From assembly GCF_018613325.1 (NCBI RefSeq), contig NZ_JAGGQJ010000003.1:144498-208497 (forward strand): a stretch of DNA of 64,000 bases, given 5' to 3'. Below the pieces are notes generated by a model. It did not search any database. It was not told the DNA's origin and saw nothing but the letters and a program-made list of their open reading frames with translations. Positions 48,815 to 57,763 of the stretch are shown here, one piece after another (position 1 is the stretch's first letter; every line of letters starts with the position of its first letter). This DNA is from Bacillus sp. ISL-34 (GTDB lineage Bacteria; Bacillota; Bacilli; Bacillales; DSM-1321). Made by a program: the position numbers and the translations under genes.

Positions 48815-49384
48815 AGGGCTACAGGCATCCTCCATATATGTTTGTCTGTGAATGGTGAATGTTTGGAGCCTTAGAAAATATCATCCAATATATTATATGA
48901 GAAAGTTAAGCTTAATCAGTCTATATAGGAATTATCGTAACGGGATGTTTCGGTTAAGAATAAGCTGATAATGTTTTTTATTTGGAACTTTATCAGCAAA
49001 TGATATTCCATCGAGTGAATTTGATTTTCCGATTTGAACTTACACTCTGTAAATGCTTCTTGATTAAATTGCTAGACGTGTTTAATTATATCCAATCATA
49101 GCAACCTTTTACTAATATATGTTGTACAATCTATTAAATCCCATTGGAATAGCAGGAAGCATTTTGTCAAAACAGAGTATATTGCATCAATTTTGATATT
49201 GAAAACTTTTGTTAAAAGATTTATCCAAAAGAAACACATAACAAAGAAGACGGAAAGGACAATGCCTCCCGAAGAGTTAGTGGAAAGAGATACTATGGGT
49301 TACATAGAGGATTTACCGCATATCGCTTTAAATAATGATATACGGGTGCTGATGAAGTGCAGTCCAAATAAAGATGGGGAAATT
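48815..49384. other. Non-coding or decayed stretch
   Basis: About 570 AT-rich bases with no convincing gene. An inverted repeat GCTGATAA / TTATCAGC (48964-48997) is present. A 64-codon open frame from 49193, with MPPEELVERDTMGYIEDLPHI in its middle, leads into the broken membrane gene that follows and may be part of it. Confidence 0.4.
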
Positions 49385-49629
49385 ATGAAGAAGAGTAGCC
49401 TTATAATAATAGGATATTCGTTATTGTTTATATTAGAAGTATACCGGTATATAACTATACAATTCTAGGTTTTGAAGTAGATTACATTATTCTTACATTA
49501 GGAACGTCTTTCATTTTTGGATATATATTTCCTTGAGAAGCAATTAAAGATTCCCAAAAACTCTCTTTTTATTGGGAGAGCATGTTTTTTATCACTTTAA
49601 TAGGCAGTTTCATTTTAGAAGTGATTTGA
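49385..49629 (+). pseudogene. Frameshifted small membrane protein
   Basis: ATG after GATGGGGAAATT gives MKKSSLIIIGYSLLFILE, a membrane helix, then the frame closes at 49468. In the next frame the text goes on as PVYNYTILGFEVDYIILTLGTSFIFGYIFP, a second helix, stops at TGA (49534-49536, a Trp codon would fit) and continues SFYWESMFFITLIGSFILEVI, a third helix, before TGA. One frameshift near 49430 and one nonsense change would restore a roughly 80-residue three-helix protein. Family not recognised. Confidence 0.6.
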
Positions 49630-49725
49630 AATTTAGCATACTCTCCATTGTAATACTATTTTAAATTGGTCCCCTCTATTTCTGAACCATTTGAGAGAAG
49701 AAGGCTGTACTTAAACTGTGTGCAG

Positions 49726-49900
49726 CTAACTTCTAAAAATCAGAAATCACTGTAAAGACGATGAAGGATTATCTTAAAATGCTCTATCTAAGGAAGCAAA
49801 AGAGGGAATGTTTCTATATCGATTGTTTTTCAAAGAAGGCTTTGAAATATAAAAAAAGAAATTTAAGATTTAATGGGTGAGTCATTTGAAGATTAATTCT
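49726..49900 (+). pseudogene. Decayed second copy of the hydrolase 3' end and DUF3006 gene
   Basis: Bases 49726-49765 align with the end of the ComEC-like gene at about 50482-50521 (shared ACTGTAAAGACG). Bases 49775-49900 align with the second half of the DUF3006 gene at 50527-50745, including GAAGCAAAAG versus GGAGCAAAAG and the final ATTTGAAGATTAATTC. About 90 bases of the DUF3006 front half are deleted and no frame is open. Confidence 0.75.
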
Positions 49901-49901
49901 G

Positions 49902-49927
49902 AAGCCCTTCTCATATGAGAAGGGCTT
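49902..49927 (+). terminator. Terminator of the decayed copy
   Basis: Perfect 13-bp inverted repeat AAGCCCTTCTCAT / ATGAGAAGGGCTT followed by T residues. It is the counterpart of the hairpin after the intact DUF3006 gene. Confidence 0.75.
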
Positions 49928-50068
49928 TTGTTGTGCCTTTTGCTAAAGCAAACATGAATGATCGTATGAAAGAATCAATCCATTATCCACCTGTAAAATA
50001 TCATACTAAAAGCTCACGAGAAAGGTACATTCCCCTTTTTCACCATCGACAATTAATCATAAATACCC

Positions 50069-50526
50069 ATGATCTTTTTACCTAACCACGATTCTGACGC
50101 CCGCTTCCTTTTTTATCACAAAGAAAATTATGTCCAAATCCCCATTTTTCGAATTACACATGGTAATGACTTAAATAATTGGAGTGCAGTCCTTTTACTT
50201 AAACACGACAAAAAAACATTCTTGTTTACAGGTGATGCCGAAGAAAAAGCGGAGACAGATATGCTGGCTAAAAAACTGGTACCAAATGTGGATGTACTTA
50301 AAGTCGGCCATCATGGTGCAAAAACATCAACAAGTTCAGCGTTCATTAACAAAACAAAACCGAAATACGCTGTAATCAGTGTAGGAAAAATGGCTATGGG
50401 CACCCTACTTCCACTGTTGTAAAACGGTTGAATTCAGTGAAGGCCAAAACTTATCGTACAGATAAATCAGGTAACATTATTTTTACTTCTATAGGTCAGA
50501 AAATTACTGTAAAGACGGTGAAATGA
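50069..50526 (+). pseudogene. ComEC/Rec2-like MBL hydrolase, truncated and frameshifted
   Basis: Only the C-terminal half is left: NWSAVLLLKHDKKTFLFTGDAEEKAE and VDVLKVGHHGAKTSTS match secreted ComEC-like metallo-hydrolases. The frame fails after ISVGK at about 50390, where a run of five A is seen; six A would restore NGYGHPTSTVVKRLNSV and so on to KTVK-TGA at 50524-50526. The N-terminal half with the first zinc motif is absent. The restored stop touches the DUF3006 start. Confidence 0.85.
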
Positions 50527-50745
50527 TTGGTACAAGGAATTATTGATCGCTTCGAAGGAAAGATCGCTGTCGTTGAAATCGATGGTGGTGACATGAAGGA
50601 TTTTCCTAAAAGTGCTCTTCCCAAGGGAGCAAAAGTAGGAGATATGCTGATTATCGATGGTGATACCATCACCATTTCCAAAGAAGGCACTGAGAAGTTA
50701 AGAAAAGAAATTGACGATTTAATCGATGAATTATTTGAAGATTAA
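50527..50745 (+). CDS. DUF3006 domain protein
   Basis: 72 residues, starting at TTG directly after the hydrolase stop: MVQGIIDRFEGKIAVVEIDGG, then a long acidic helix ending LIDELFED. DUF3006 proteins are regularly encoded next to ComEC-like MBL hydrolases, which supports the pairing, but function is unknown. ACGGTGA precedes the start. The partner gene is broken, so this gene may be on its way out. Followed by a hairpin. Confidence 0.8.
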   Translation: MVQGIIDRFEGKIAVVEIDGGDMKDFPKSALPKGAKVGDMLIIDGDTITISKEGTEKLRKEIDDLIDELFED

Positions 50746-50752
50746 TTCCCGG

Positions 50753-50774
50753 GCCCTTCTTTAATAAGAAGGGC
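50753..50774 (+). terminator. Hairpin after DUF3006 gene
   Basis: GCCCTTCTT / AAGAAGGGC stem; the T-run behind it is poor. Confidence 0.55.
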
Positions 50775-50818
50775 TAGCTTTAATTTTGAAGTCTTCTATG
50801 ATTATTCCTGAAACCCCT

Positions 50819-51382
50819 CTAACGCGGTATATACTTTGACATTACCTCTGAAGCCTTGACCCCATTTGCTTCGGTGAACAGGTAGAATGATTTCCTCTTT
50901 GTTTCCTCAATCCTCTGGATCAATTTCGTTTTTAAAAAAGAAGTCCGGTGCAGCTGGTTTTCGAAAGAACTGCATGATACTGCTATATCGATGGTTTGTC
51001 TATTCCTGAAAGTGATGGTAGTATGCTTGGAATCCAGGCGATCATAGGATACAACATGCTCATGTGATAACCAGATACATTGAGGACGCAACGGAGATGT
51101 AGTGGGAAAGAAGAAAATCGAACTGGTCGGATCAATCGCAATAGGCGCTTTATGTGTGATGTTTATAAGCTGTTTTGTGCCTTGCTTGCGTCCTTCATAA
51201 CTTGATCCGAAGAATTCACAGCTTTTCTTTATTATTTCCAAAGGTTTAAACGGGGAGATGAACTCGTCCTCCATTTCAACGATACGGGTATATATTTTAC
51301 TGCCGTAATTAATCGGCGCTACCATAAGTGTATGTGGCGTGATTTCATATTCCTCGATTATTCCCTGATTGTTTTCCTTCAT
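50819..51382 (-). CDS. comK: Competence transcription factor ComK
   Basis: 187 residues. Clear ComK features: CEFFGSSYEGRKQGTKQLINITHKAPI, FFFPTTSPLRPQCIWLSHEHV and SFENQLHRTSFLKTKL line up with B. subtilis ComK. It is the master activator of DNA uptake genes and of its own gene. ATG after GAGGTGGATG. The frame is intact. The region upstream is AT-rich, as expected for ComK boxes. A K-state in this organism depends on MecA/ClpCP control not visible here. Confidence 0.93.
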   Translation of the reverse strand: MKENNQGIIEEYEITPHTLMVAPINYGSKIYTRIVEMEDEFISPFKPLEIIKKSCEFFGSSYEGRKQGTKQLINITHKAPIAIDPTSSIFFFPTTSPLRPQCIWLSHEHVVSYDRLDSKHTTITFRNRQTIDIAVSCSSFENQLHRTSFLKTKLIQRIEETKRKSFYLFTEANGVKASEVMSKYIPR

Positions 51383-51517
51383 TTTTCATCCACCTCTTCC
51401 TCTTTGCTAAACACCGCTTTTACTTTGCCAAAGCTTATGCCCTTAATTGCTTGTACACTTCCATTCCCTATTACAAAAAGTGAAGGGAAATAGTACATGT
51501 ATGTTAAATTACTCACT

Positions 51518-51576
51518 ATAATAGCACAACCCTTATACATAAAAAGTAAGTTCACAAAAAATTAAAAATTCTTTTA
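51518..51576 (-). promoter_or_regulatory. Possible comK promoter with AT-box
   Basis: Minus strand -10-like TATTAT at 51518-51523 without a proper -35, and AAAAGAATTTTTA upstream (51563-51576), close to a ComK AT-box (AAAA-N5-TTTT). A further AT block lies at 51617-51641. Fits autoactivation but the region is too AT-rich to be sure. The remainder of the 316-base gap to yhzC holds no gene. Confidence 0.35.
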
Positions 51577-51698
51577 TATAGTGGCTTTTTCGTCATCTAA
51601 ACGACACATTCTCTATTAAATTTTAAATTTTTTAAATTTTCAGTTGATTTTATCCGCTCAAATCCATATAATAATAAAAAGGGTCAGGGGTGGTAACT

Positions 51699-51935
51699 TT
51701 GAAAAATGAAAAATCTTATTCAGAGTCAGTGAAGTCCTTATCAATGAGCGAAATGAAAAACGATGCCGTGGTTCAGGAAATGTTAATTGATATGATTATT
51801 CAGGAAGCCGTCCTTACTACCAAAAAGAATATCCTTGCAAAACAGATCGATGAAGCCTTGGATAAGAAAAACAAACCTTTATTCTTAAAATTAAGTTCTG
51901 AAATGAACGTTTTACTAAAACAGTTTGGAAATTAA
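51699..51935 (+). CDS. yhzC: IDEAL-domain protein (YhzC)
   Basis: 78 residues. The C-terminal half contains the IDEAL motif itself (LAKQIDEALDKKNKPLFLKLSSEMN). IDEAL modules are short helical pieces found in several Bacillus proteins; function unknown. Divergent from comK as in B. subtilis. TTG start six bases after GGGGTGG; a GTG three codons earlier is less well placed. Confidence 0.82.
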   Translation: MKNEKSYSESVKSLSMSEMKNDAVVQEMLIDMIIQEAVLTTKKNILAKQIDEALDKKNKPLFLKLSSEMNVLLKQFGN

Positions 51936-51967
51936 AATGCATGATTACTAAACAGACTAATAATCAA

Positions 51968-51993
51968 AAAAGCCTCCCATTTGGGAGGCTTTT
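51968..51993. terminator. Bidirectional terminator
   Basis: Perfect 12-bp stem AAAAGCCTCCCA / TGGGAGGCTTTT between yhzC and the convergent YitT-type gene. Confidence 0.88.
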
Positions 51994-52003
51994 CTGATTA
52001 TCA

Positions 52004-52813
52004 TCACTCTTTATGAAACATCCCCATGACCTCGGATGTTTCGGTTATATTGACAAAAGCATTCGGATCCACTTCTTTTATCATCGTTTTTACATCTGTT
52101 AACTGATAACGTGTAATGACTGTCATCATTACTTTACTCTTTTCTCCTGAATATGCACCTTCACCATCCATGACTGTAATTCCACGATATAGGTTGGTCA
52201 GGAGCTTCGTTTTCATTTCGTCGCTCTTTTTGGTCACGATCATCAATGTTAATTTAATGTGATTGGAATGGATCGTATCGATCACCTTTCCTGCTGCATA
52301 AATGGAAATCAGCGTATATAATGCGGCATCCCAACCGAAGATGAAGCCTGAGATAACCACCACAACTGCATTCATCACCGAAAGCAAAGTACCAAGTGGA
52401 AAGTCGCTCTTCTTGGCCAATAGCATGGCAATAATATCAAAGCCGCCCGAAGACCCCGAAGCACGAAAGATGATGCCTATACCGAATCCCGATATGATTC
52501 CGCCAAATAAAGAAGACAAAATCGGTTCAGTGGATATTCCGTGAACTGGAATGAGGTATAAACTGAAGGAAATCACGACAACTGATAATATCGTATAGGT
52601 GATGAAGCGTCTCCCTAATTTCAGGTATCCAAGAATCAGCAATGGCAGGTTCATCAAAAAATTCAATATCCCTGTGTTGACTGGGGTGATGATTCCGAAC
52701 ATAATCGCAACTCCACTAAGTCCGCTGCTTAAAATTAAATGAGGTATCAAAAATAAGTTGTAGGCTAGAGCAACAAGCACTGAGCCTATAGTGATGAAAA
52801 GTACATTATACAT
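52004..52813 (-). CDS. YitT family membrane protein (second copy)
   Basis: 269 residues, five to six helices followed by the DUF2179 domain ending ITRYQLTDVKTMIKEVDPNAFVNI. Shares the full architecture with the copy at 15706-16548 (for example GGMDIIAMLLSRKKDKPVGT versus GGFDIIAMLLAKKSDFPLGT) but has diverged widely, so it is an old paralog. Substrate unknown. Start after AAGGAGATCGGAT. Confidence 0.88.
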   Translation of the reverse strand: MYNVLFITIGSVLVALAYNLFLIPHLILSSGLSGVAIMFGIITPVNTGILNFLMNLPLLILGYLKLGRRFITYTILSVVVISFSLYLIPVHGISTEPILSSLFGGIISGFGIGIIFRASGSSGGFDIIAMLLAKKSDFPLGTLLSVMNAVVVVISGFIFGWDAALYTLISIYAAGKVIDTIHSNHIKLTLMIVTKKSDEMKTKLLTNLYRGITVMDGEGAYSGEKSKVMMTVITRYQLTDVKTMIKEVDPNAFVNITETSEVMGMFHKE

Positions 52814-52930
52814 ATCCGATCTCCTTAAAACGAACTGGGAATTTAATTTATTATAGTAGAGAACCTAAGATTTTCAAAAATAATAGTTTTTTCTGAAAAC
52901 TACTACAAACTTCCACTTTCCGAAGAAAAA

Positions 52931-52953
52931 AGCCAGCTGGTTTTCAGCTGGCT
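52931..52953. terminator. Terminator after yhfN
   Basis: AGCCAGCTG / CAGCTGGCT stem with T-run on the minus strand. Confidence 0.85.
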
Positions 52954-52954
52954 T

Positions 52955-54220
52955 TCAATCACCTTTTGTATCTGCATTTTCAACCGTTGAAATCCGTTCG
53001 AGCATGGTTGGATGGGAATACCGCAGCCATTTAACCAGGAATGGCGGGTTGACCTGACTCAAACCCGATCTCGTGAGTTCCTGGAACGTCGTGATTGCTG
53101 ATTCTTTATCCCCGGTCATTTCAATGGCATAACGGTCAGCCCTTGTTTCTTGATATCTGGAGACATAATTGGACAGCGGACTCGAAGCAAAGAGCAGTAC
53201 AGACGTTATTAAGAGAAATAATGGAAGAGACGAAATGCTGTCAACCGAACGAACCTTTAACAGGTGGCCCCAGCGTCTAATGATAAAATTCATGATTTTC
53301 GATGTCAGCCACAAACCGATTAAAGTCAGTCCTAAATAACCTGCAATCCCTATATAAATGTGTTTTTCCACATAATGGGCCATTTCATGTGCCATGATAA
53401 AAAGGATTTCATCTTCCTTCAGCTTGTTCAGGGTCGTATCCCAAAGGACTATTCTTGAGTTGGAACCTATGCCGGTCACGTATGCATTCAAGGCATTTGT
53501 CTTTTCTGCCATATTTACTTCATACACGTGTTCAGCCGGAATTTCAGCCTGTGAGGCAAGTGCCAATATTTCCGTTTCCAGCTCTTTATTTTTGAGCGGA
53601 TAGAATTCATTGTACAGCGGATCAATCAATACAGGCTGAACAAACATCAGGAACAAGGTAAATGGAATGGACAACATCCAAGCATAGAGCCACCACTTCT
53701 TCACACTTTTCTTCATTAACCAATATAATACCGAAACGATGATGAACATCATTCCAAAATTCACCCAGAATTCGATGACTCCATCCTTCATCCACGAGGT
53801 GAAACTTTGTGTACTTATATGGTAACTCTTGCTCATCCGATATCCAATGAAACTGATTGGAAACAGTGCCAGGTAAGAAATAACGGAAAGCCAGAATAAG
53901 TAAATGCCCGTTCTGATCGCTTTCCATCTCGAGACTGCCATTGACGACTTTTCAAATGCGTTTGATAAACCAAATAATAAAATGAAGAAATACAACAGCC
54001 ATTCATATGGCGTGGATACGAAAAAAATGAAATTCCGCAGTCCTGAATACTCTTCGCTAAGCTTGAGTTCCCTTGCATTCAGGAATGATGCAGGATCTGC
54101 TGCAGTTCCACGCAAAGCTTCGGGAATGGAGGTATCAGCTCCATAAAAAATATACCAATACATCGCTGCTGCATAAAGGATATATAATAGAATCGCTCTT
54201 CCAGCCCATTTTCTAACCAT
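52955..54220 (-). CDS. yhfN: M48-family membrane metalloprotease (Ste24/YhfN)
   Basis: 421 residues. N-terminal M48N domain with four or five helices, then the zinc site HEMAHYVEKH (HExxH) and the third ligand Glu in ETRADRYAIEM, with two further helices in between. Ste24-like architecture fits YhfN. Probably quality control of membrane proteins. ATG after GGAGGGG. The 374-base gap before the next gene carries one inverted repeat only. Confidence 0.9.
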   Translation of the reverse strand: MVRKWAGRAILLYILYAAAMYWYIFYGADTSIPEALRGTAADPASFLNARELKLSEEYSGLRNFIFFVSTPYEWLLYFFILLFGLSNAFEKSSMAVSRWKAIRTGIYLFWLSVISYLALFPISFIGYRMSKSYHISTQSFTSWMKDGVIEFWVNFGMMFIIVSVLYWLMKKSVKKWWLYAWMLSIPFTLFLMFVQPVLIDPLYNEFYPLKNKELETEILALASQAEIPAEHVYEVNMAEKTNALNAYVTGIGSNSRIVLWDTTLNKLKEDEILFIMAHEMAHYVEKHIYIGIAGYLGLTLIGLWLTSKIMNFIIRRWGHLLKVRSVDSISSLPLFLLITSVLLFASSPLSNYVSRYQETRADRYAIEMTGDKESAITTFQELTRSGLSQVNPPFLVKWLRYSHPTMLERISTVENADTKGD

Positions 54221-54504
54221 GATGCCCCTCCTTAAACGAATCTCCCTCTTAATAGTTTAATCCAAAATGGACAGGTTAGAACCGCATTTCCCTTCTATAT
54301 TATTTATTCCTTTCAATCTCCATCATTTTGTTGATTCTTTACTCTTTATTATCCACCTTAAAATTTCACGGAATACACCTTTACGGGACTACAGGATCAT
54401 GGACATACGAGGAGGCGGGATGATGCATATGCAGAGGCATAAAAAAACGGAGGGCTGGTAGGTTTAGGCACCGACGATTTTGTCTCTCCGCCGCCACCTA
54501 ATTG

Positions 54505-54529
54505 CTTTGATGAAATCGTTTCATCAAAG
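54505..54529. repeat. Inverted repeat without T-run
   Basis: CTTTGATGAAA-TCG-TTTCATCAAAG, 65 bases beyond the response regulator stop. It may be a weak terminator or an RNA stability element; the surrounding 54221-54594 shows nothing else convincing. Confidence 0.4.
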
Positions 54530-54594
54530 TCTTTGGAATGTGCATCCGATAAAGAATCCGTGTAAACGATTAAGAGAGCGGCTGGCCTGAGTAG

Positions 54595-55263
54595 TCATCC
54601 CTTCATCCCGCTATTTTGAAAACGATACAAAAGTGCCATAAGCTCAGGTCGATTATTAACATTCAGTTTTCTGTAAATCCGGCTTATATAGTTTTTTACC
54701 GTGCCGATGGATAGAAAAAGTTTTTTTGATATTTGCTGATTCGTTTCACCTTGGGTTAGCAGGACAAGCAATTCATACTCGCGTTTGGAAAAGGCTCCCA
54801 ATTTTTCGATTGCCTTATCCAAAGTTACTGGTGATCTTTCAACATCCTGCTGCAGCTTCTTCATTAATATTGATTTTATTGAGGCAGGATAGACTATCTG
54901 ACCATTGGCACATTGACGGATTGCCGACAGCAATTGTTTCATTCCGCCATTCTGTAACACATAACCTGTTGCACCATGGCATATCGCTTCGATAAGATAA
55001 TGATCTTCTGAATAGGCAGTAAAAATGACGATAGGAGTGGATGGGTGTTTTTCCTTTAGGATTGGCATGACTTCCTGTCCATACTTCCCTGATGACCGGG
55101 CATCAATAAGAATGACATCTGGCATGACTGATGATGTATGATCAGAATCAAGAAGGTCCATTTCATTTCCGGTTATCCCTATGATCTTAATGTCAGCTTC
55201 TTTTTTGATGATTCCCTCAAGTCCTCCCTGACCACCATATATTATTAGCTTAATCGACTTCAT
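54595..55263 (-). CDS. LuxR/NarL-family response regulator with atypical receiver
   Basis: 222 residues. C-terminal HTH intact (TQGETNQQISKKLFLSIGTVKNYISRIYRKLNVNNR). In the receiver domain the phospho-acceptor Asp is kept (VILIDARSSGKYG) but the acidic pair that binds magnesium is replaced by glycines (KLIIYGGQGG where IDDH would stand) and the conserved Lys is Gln (GYVLQNGG). Such receivers usually work without phosphorylation. No histidine kinase lies nearby, so it is an orphan. Targets unknown. ATG after CAGGTGAAGCT. Confidence 0.82.
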   Translation of the reverse strand: MKSIKLIIYGGQGGLEGIIKKEADIKIIGITGNEMDLLDSDHTSSVMPDVILIDARSSGKYGQEVMPILKEKHPSTPIVIFTAYSEDHYLIEAICHGATGYVLQNGGMKQLLSAIRQCANGQIVYPASIKSILMKKLQQDVERSPVTLDKAIEKLGAFSKREYELLVLLTQGETNQQISKKLFLSIGTVKNYISRIYRKLNVNNRPELMALLYRFQNSGMKG

Positions 55264-55420
55264 AGCTTCACCTGTTCTTTTTCATTATTTGTTATTAACC
55301 CGATAGTTTTTATAATTTTCCGCCGCGGAATAGTTCTAATGGTCTATATTTTACATCATTAATTCACCTGATAACAAATTTAAACTGTAAAAATACTTTT
55401 AAATGTGCACGTCATGACGT

Positions 55421-55464
55421 AAAAAGGCTATCAACCCGTTTGCCTTCAGGATGATAGCCTTTTT
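55421..55464 (-). terminator. Terminator overlapping the HD gene end
   Basis: AAAAAGGCTATCA / TGATAGCCTTTTT, 13 bp, with the HD gene stop inside the hairpin. Confidence 0.75.
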
Positions 55465-55973
55465 CTTTGTTCCTCATCTATGAGCGTATCAAGTTTCATG
55501 ATGCTCTCCTTTGCCCGGGGAAAATCAATTTTGCGATAATGGTGTTTTCCACCTTCTTCTTCATCTTTTTCGTCGGCCCATTTGACGACTTGCTGAAGCG
55601 GTGTACGAATAATATCATTTGAAGGTAAGAACGAATCGGTGTGAAATAAAATGGCGAGGGAAATGGTCTTTGCCTTTATCGGGTTTTCTCCCAAGCGGAT
55701 TAACAGTTTATGTGCTCGTTCTGCACCTTTGATTGGGTGAATATCATTTTGTTTATACAGATCGTAATCCCATTTACCATTGCGATACCAGGTGAAATGA
55801 CCCATATCATGCAAAAGTCCAGCTTTAGCAGCAATATCAGGGTCGACATTATATTCGTTTGCTAAGTGAAACGCATGGTATGCTACTGCAATCGCATGTG
55901 CCAGACCTGAACGGTTCAAGTATTTCTGAGCAATGGGATGTGTAAAAATATCCAAAAGCTTTACATCTCTCAT
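55446..55973 (-). CDS. HD-domain metal-dependent phosphohydrolase
   Basis: 175 residues. HD motifs: His in GLAHAIAVAYHAF, the HD pair in AGLLHDMGHFTWY, and an Asp in VVKWADEKDEE. Related proteins hydrolyse nucleotides or similar phosphates; substrate unknown. Start ATG lies close behind GGAGGGG. Single-gene unit between two terminator regions. Confidence 0.78.
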   Translation of the reverse strand: MRDVKLLDIFTHPIAQKYLNRSGLAHAIAVAYHAFHLANEYNVDPDIAAKAGLLHDMGHFTWYRNGKWDYDLYKQNDIHPIKGAERAHKLLIRLGENPIKAKTISLAILFHTDSFLPSNDIIRTPLQQVVKWADEKDEEEGGKHHYRKIDFPRAKESIMKLDTLIDEEQRKRLSS

Positions 55974-56148
55974 CTAACCCCTCCTTACAATTATGTGGAA
56001 ATTTTTAATGACAATCATAACTCTTTTCGAAACAAGAATCAAGGTTTTAGGTTCTCCAATATATTTTATGCAGCCTGATACACTTTGGTTGTACAAAAAA
56101 AGGACCATTGCCGGTTATAGGCAATGACCTCCTAATGATCAATGAAAT

Positions 56149-57693
56149 TCATTTTTGCAGTACATGGTTTTTCAAAGAGCGCCGTAAAATTTTACCAGTC
56201 GCGTTTTTTGGAAGTTCAGCCAAAAACTCAATTTTTGCCGGCACCTTATATTTGGCCAAGTGTTCCATGCAATAGGCAAGCAGTTCTTCCTCGGTCAATG
56301 CATTGTTTTTCTTTACCACAAAGCATTTAACCACTTCCCCCTGATTGGGATCGGGAACGCCTATGGCTGCCGCCTCAACTACTTCAGGATGGGCATACAG
56401 AACCTCCTCCACTTCACGTGGATAGACATTATAGCCACCGACGATGATAAGCTCCTTTTTACGATCTACAATGAAAAAATAGCCTTCATCATCCATCCTG
56501 GCTAAATCGCCTGTATATAACCAGCCATTTTTCAAGACAGCGGCTGATTCTTCAGGCATTTTATAATAACCCTTCATTACATTCGGACCTCTTACAACCA
56601 ATTCTCCTACCTCATTGATCGGCACTTCTTCTCCAAGCTCATTGACCACTTTGTTTTCCACCCTAAGGATGGAGGTTCCGATGGATCCCGACTTCCTTGG
56701 ACGATCCAAAGGATTGAAGCAGGTAACTGGGGATGCTTCGGATAAGCCATATCCTTCTGAAACCCTGACATTAAATTTCCGCTCGAATGATTCAAGCAGG
56801 GAAACCGGCATGGCGGATCCGCCCGATATGCATATTCGTAACGACTTCAAAGCATCTTCTTTCGCATCTGGATATTGGAAAAGAAAGTTATACATCGTAG
56901 GCACTCCAGCAAAAACGGTTGCATCATATTTTTTGATTTGCCTGAATATTTCCTTTGGACTGAATTGCGGGACAATTAAAAGCGTGCCTCCGCTTATCAA
57001 TGGGGCATTCACAACTACCGTTAAACTGAAAACATGGAACATTGGCAATGTCGTAATGACACGGTCACTTTCCGTGATTTTTAAATATTCACCAATATCA
57101 TGTGCATTGGAAAATACATTGGTATGTGTGAGCATGGCCCCCTTTGGTTTCCCCGTTGTTCCGGAAGTATAGAGTATGATTGCCGTATCTTCAGGATCCA
57201 GTTCTGGACCTTTAAAGCCGTCATCCCCCGATTCGATCATTTTTGTAAACGATTTCATTTTTGGATAGATGTTAAATTCGCTAATTTCCCCATTATCCTG
57301 CTGCGTTTCACAAATTACATATTGTTCTACGCTTGAGAGGATCGGGTTCATTTTCTCTAGTAAGGGTAAAAGCTTATCTAATGCCACAACAACCTTTACA
57401 TCGCCATTATTCAGGATATAACCAATCTCGTCAGGTGTGTAAATTGGATTGACCGGAATTACTGTCGCCCCTGCTCGCATAGCTCCATACAACGAAATGA
57501 TGAAATGTGGAGAGTTGCCTAATAACAGCGCAATGTTATCACCTTTTGAAACACCAAGCCTATGTAATTCGTCTGCGAACTTCGTAACGGCTTTATCCAA
57601 TTCCCCATAAGAAGTGGATTGATCCATAAAGTAATATGCTGGCTTATCCGCCTTTTTTAAAGCCATTTGATGAAGCTGTTCAGATAAATTCAT
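56149..57693 (-). CDS. lcfB: Long-chain fatty-acid-CoA ligase
   Basis: 514 residues. AMP-forming motifs ILYTSGTTGKPKGAML, GYGLSEASPV, YTGDLARMDDEGYF and the catalytic lysine in NATGKILRRSL are all intact. Matches LcfB (YhfL) in length and location next to lplJ. Activates long-chain fatty acids for beta-oxidation. ATG after GGGGAGGGAG. A perfect FadR operator lies 26 bases upstream of the start. Confidence 0.92.
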   Translation of the reverse strand: MNLSEQLHQMALKKADKPAYYFMDQSTSYGELDKAVTKFADELHRLGVSKGDNIALLLGNSPHFIISLYGAMRAGATVIPVNPIYTPDEIGYILNNGDVKVVVALDKLLPLLEKMNPILSSVEQYVICETQQDNGEISEFNIYPKMKSFTKMIESGDDGFKGPELDPEDTAIILYTSGTTGKPKGAMLTHTNVFSNAHDIGEYLKITESDRVITTLPMFHVFSLTVVVNAPLISGGTLLIVPQFSPKEIFRQIKKYDATVFAGVPTMYNFLFQYPDAKEDALKSLRICISGGSAMPVSLLESFERKFNVRVSEGYGLSEASPVTCFNPLDRPRKSGSIGTSILRVENKVVNELGEEVPINEVGELVVRGPNVMKGYYKMPEESAAVLKNGWLYTGDLARMDDEGYFFIVDRKKELIIVGGYNVYPREVEEVLYAHPEVVEAAAIGVPDPNQGEVVKCFVVKKNNALTEEELLAYCMEHLAKYKVPAKIEFLAELPKNATGKILRRSLKNHVLQK

Positions 57694-57718
57694 CTTTCTC
57701 CCTCCCCTGCAAATAGCA

Positions 57719-57736
57719 TGAATGAATAGTCATTCA
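57719..57736. promoter_or_regulatory. FadR operator upstream of lcfB
   Basis: TGAATGAATAGTCATTCA agrees at every position with the Bacillus FadR consensus TGAATGAMTANTCATTCW. It lies in the leader just downstream of the predicted promoter, so FadR should block transcription unless long-chain acyl-CoA is present. Confidence 0.88.
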
Positions 57737-57763
57737 TTTTTATGGTGAACTAAATACATTTTT

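Noticed and set aside
49193..49384. Front part of a 91-codon frame leading into the broken membrane gene
   Set aside because: Not recognised as a protein; the better start with a ribosome site is the ATG at 49385. Kept only as a note in the non-coding stretch.
54267..54461. 64-codon frame between yhfN and the response regulator
   Set aside because: No ribosome site at the start and an implausible sequence; only its last 13 codons follow a GGAGG. A second open frame at about 54450-54565 (with SPPPPNCFDEIV) lacks any start codon.
56615..57172. 185-codon frame opposite lcfB
   Set aside because: Antisense to a complete acyl-CoA ligase; no family features.
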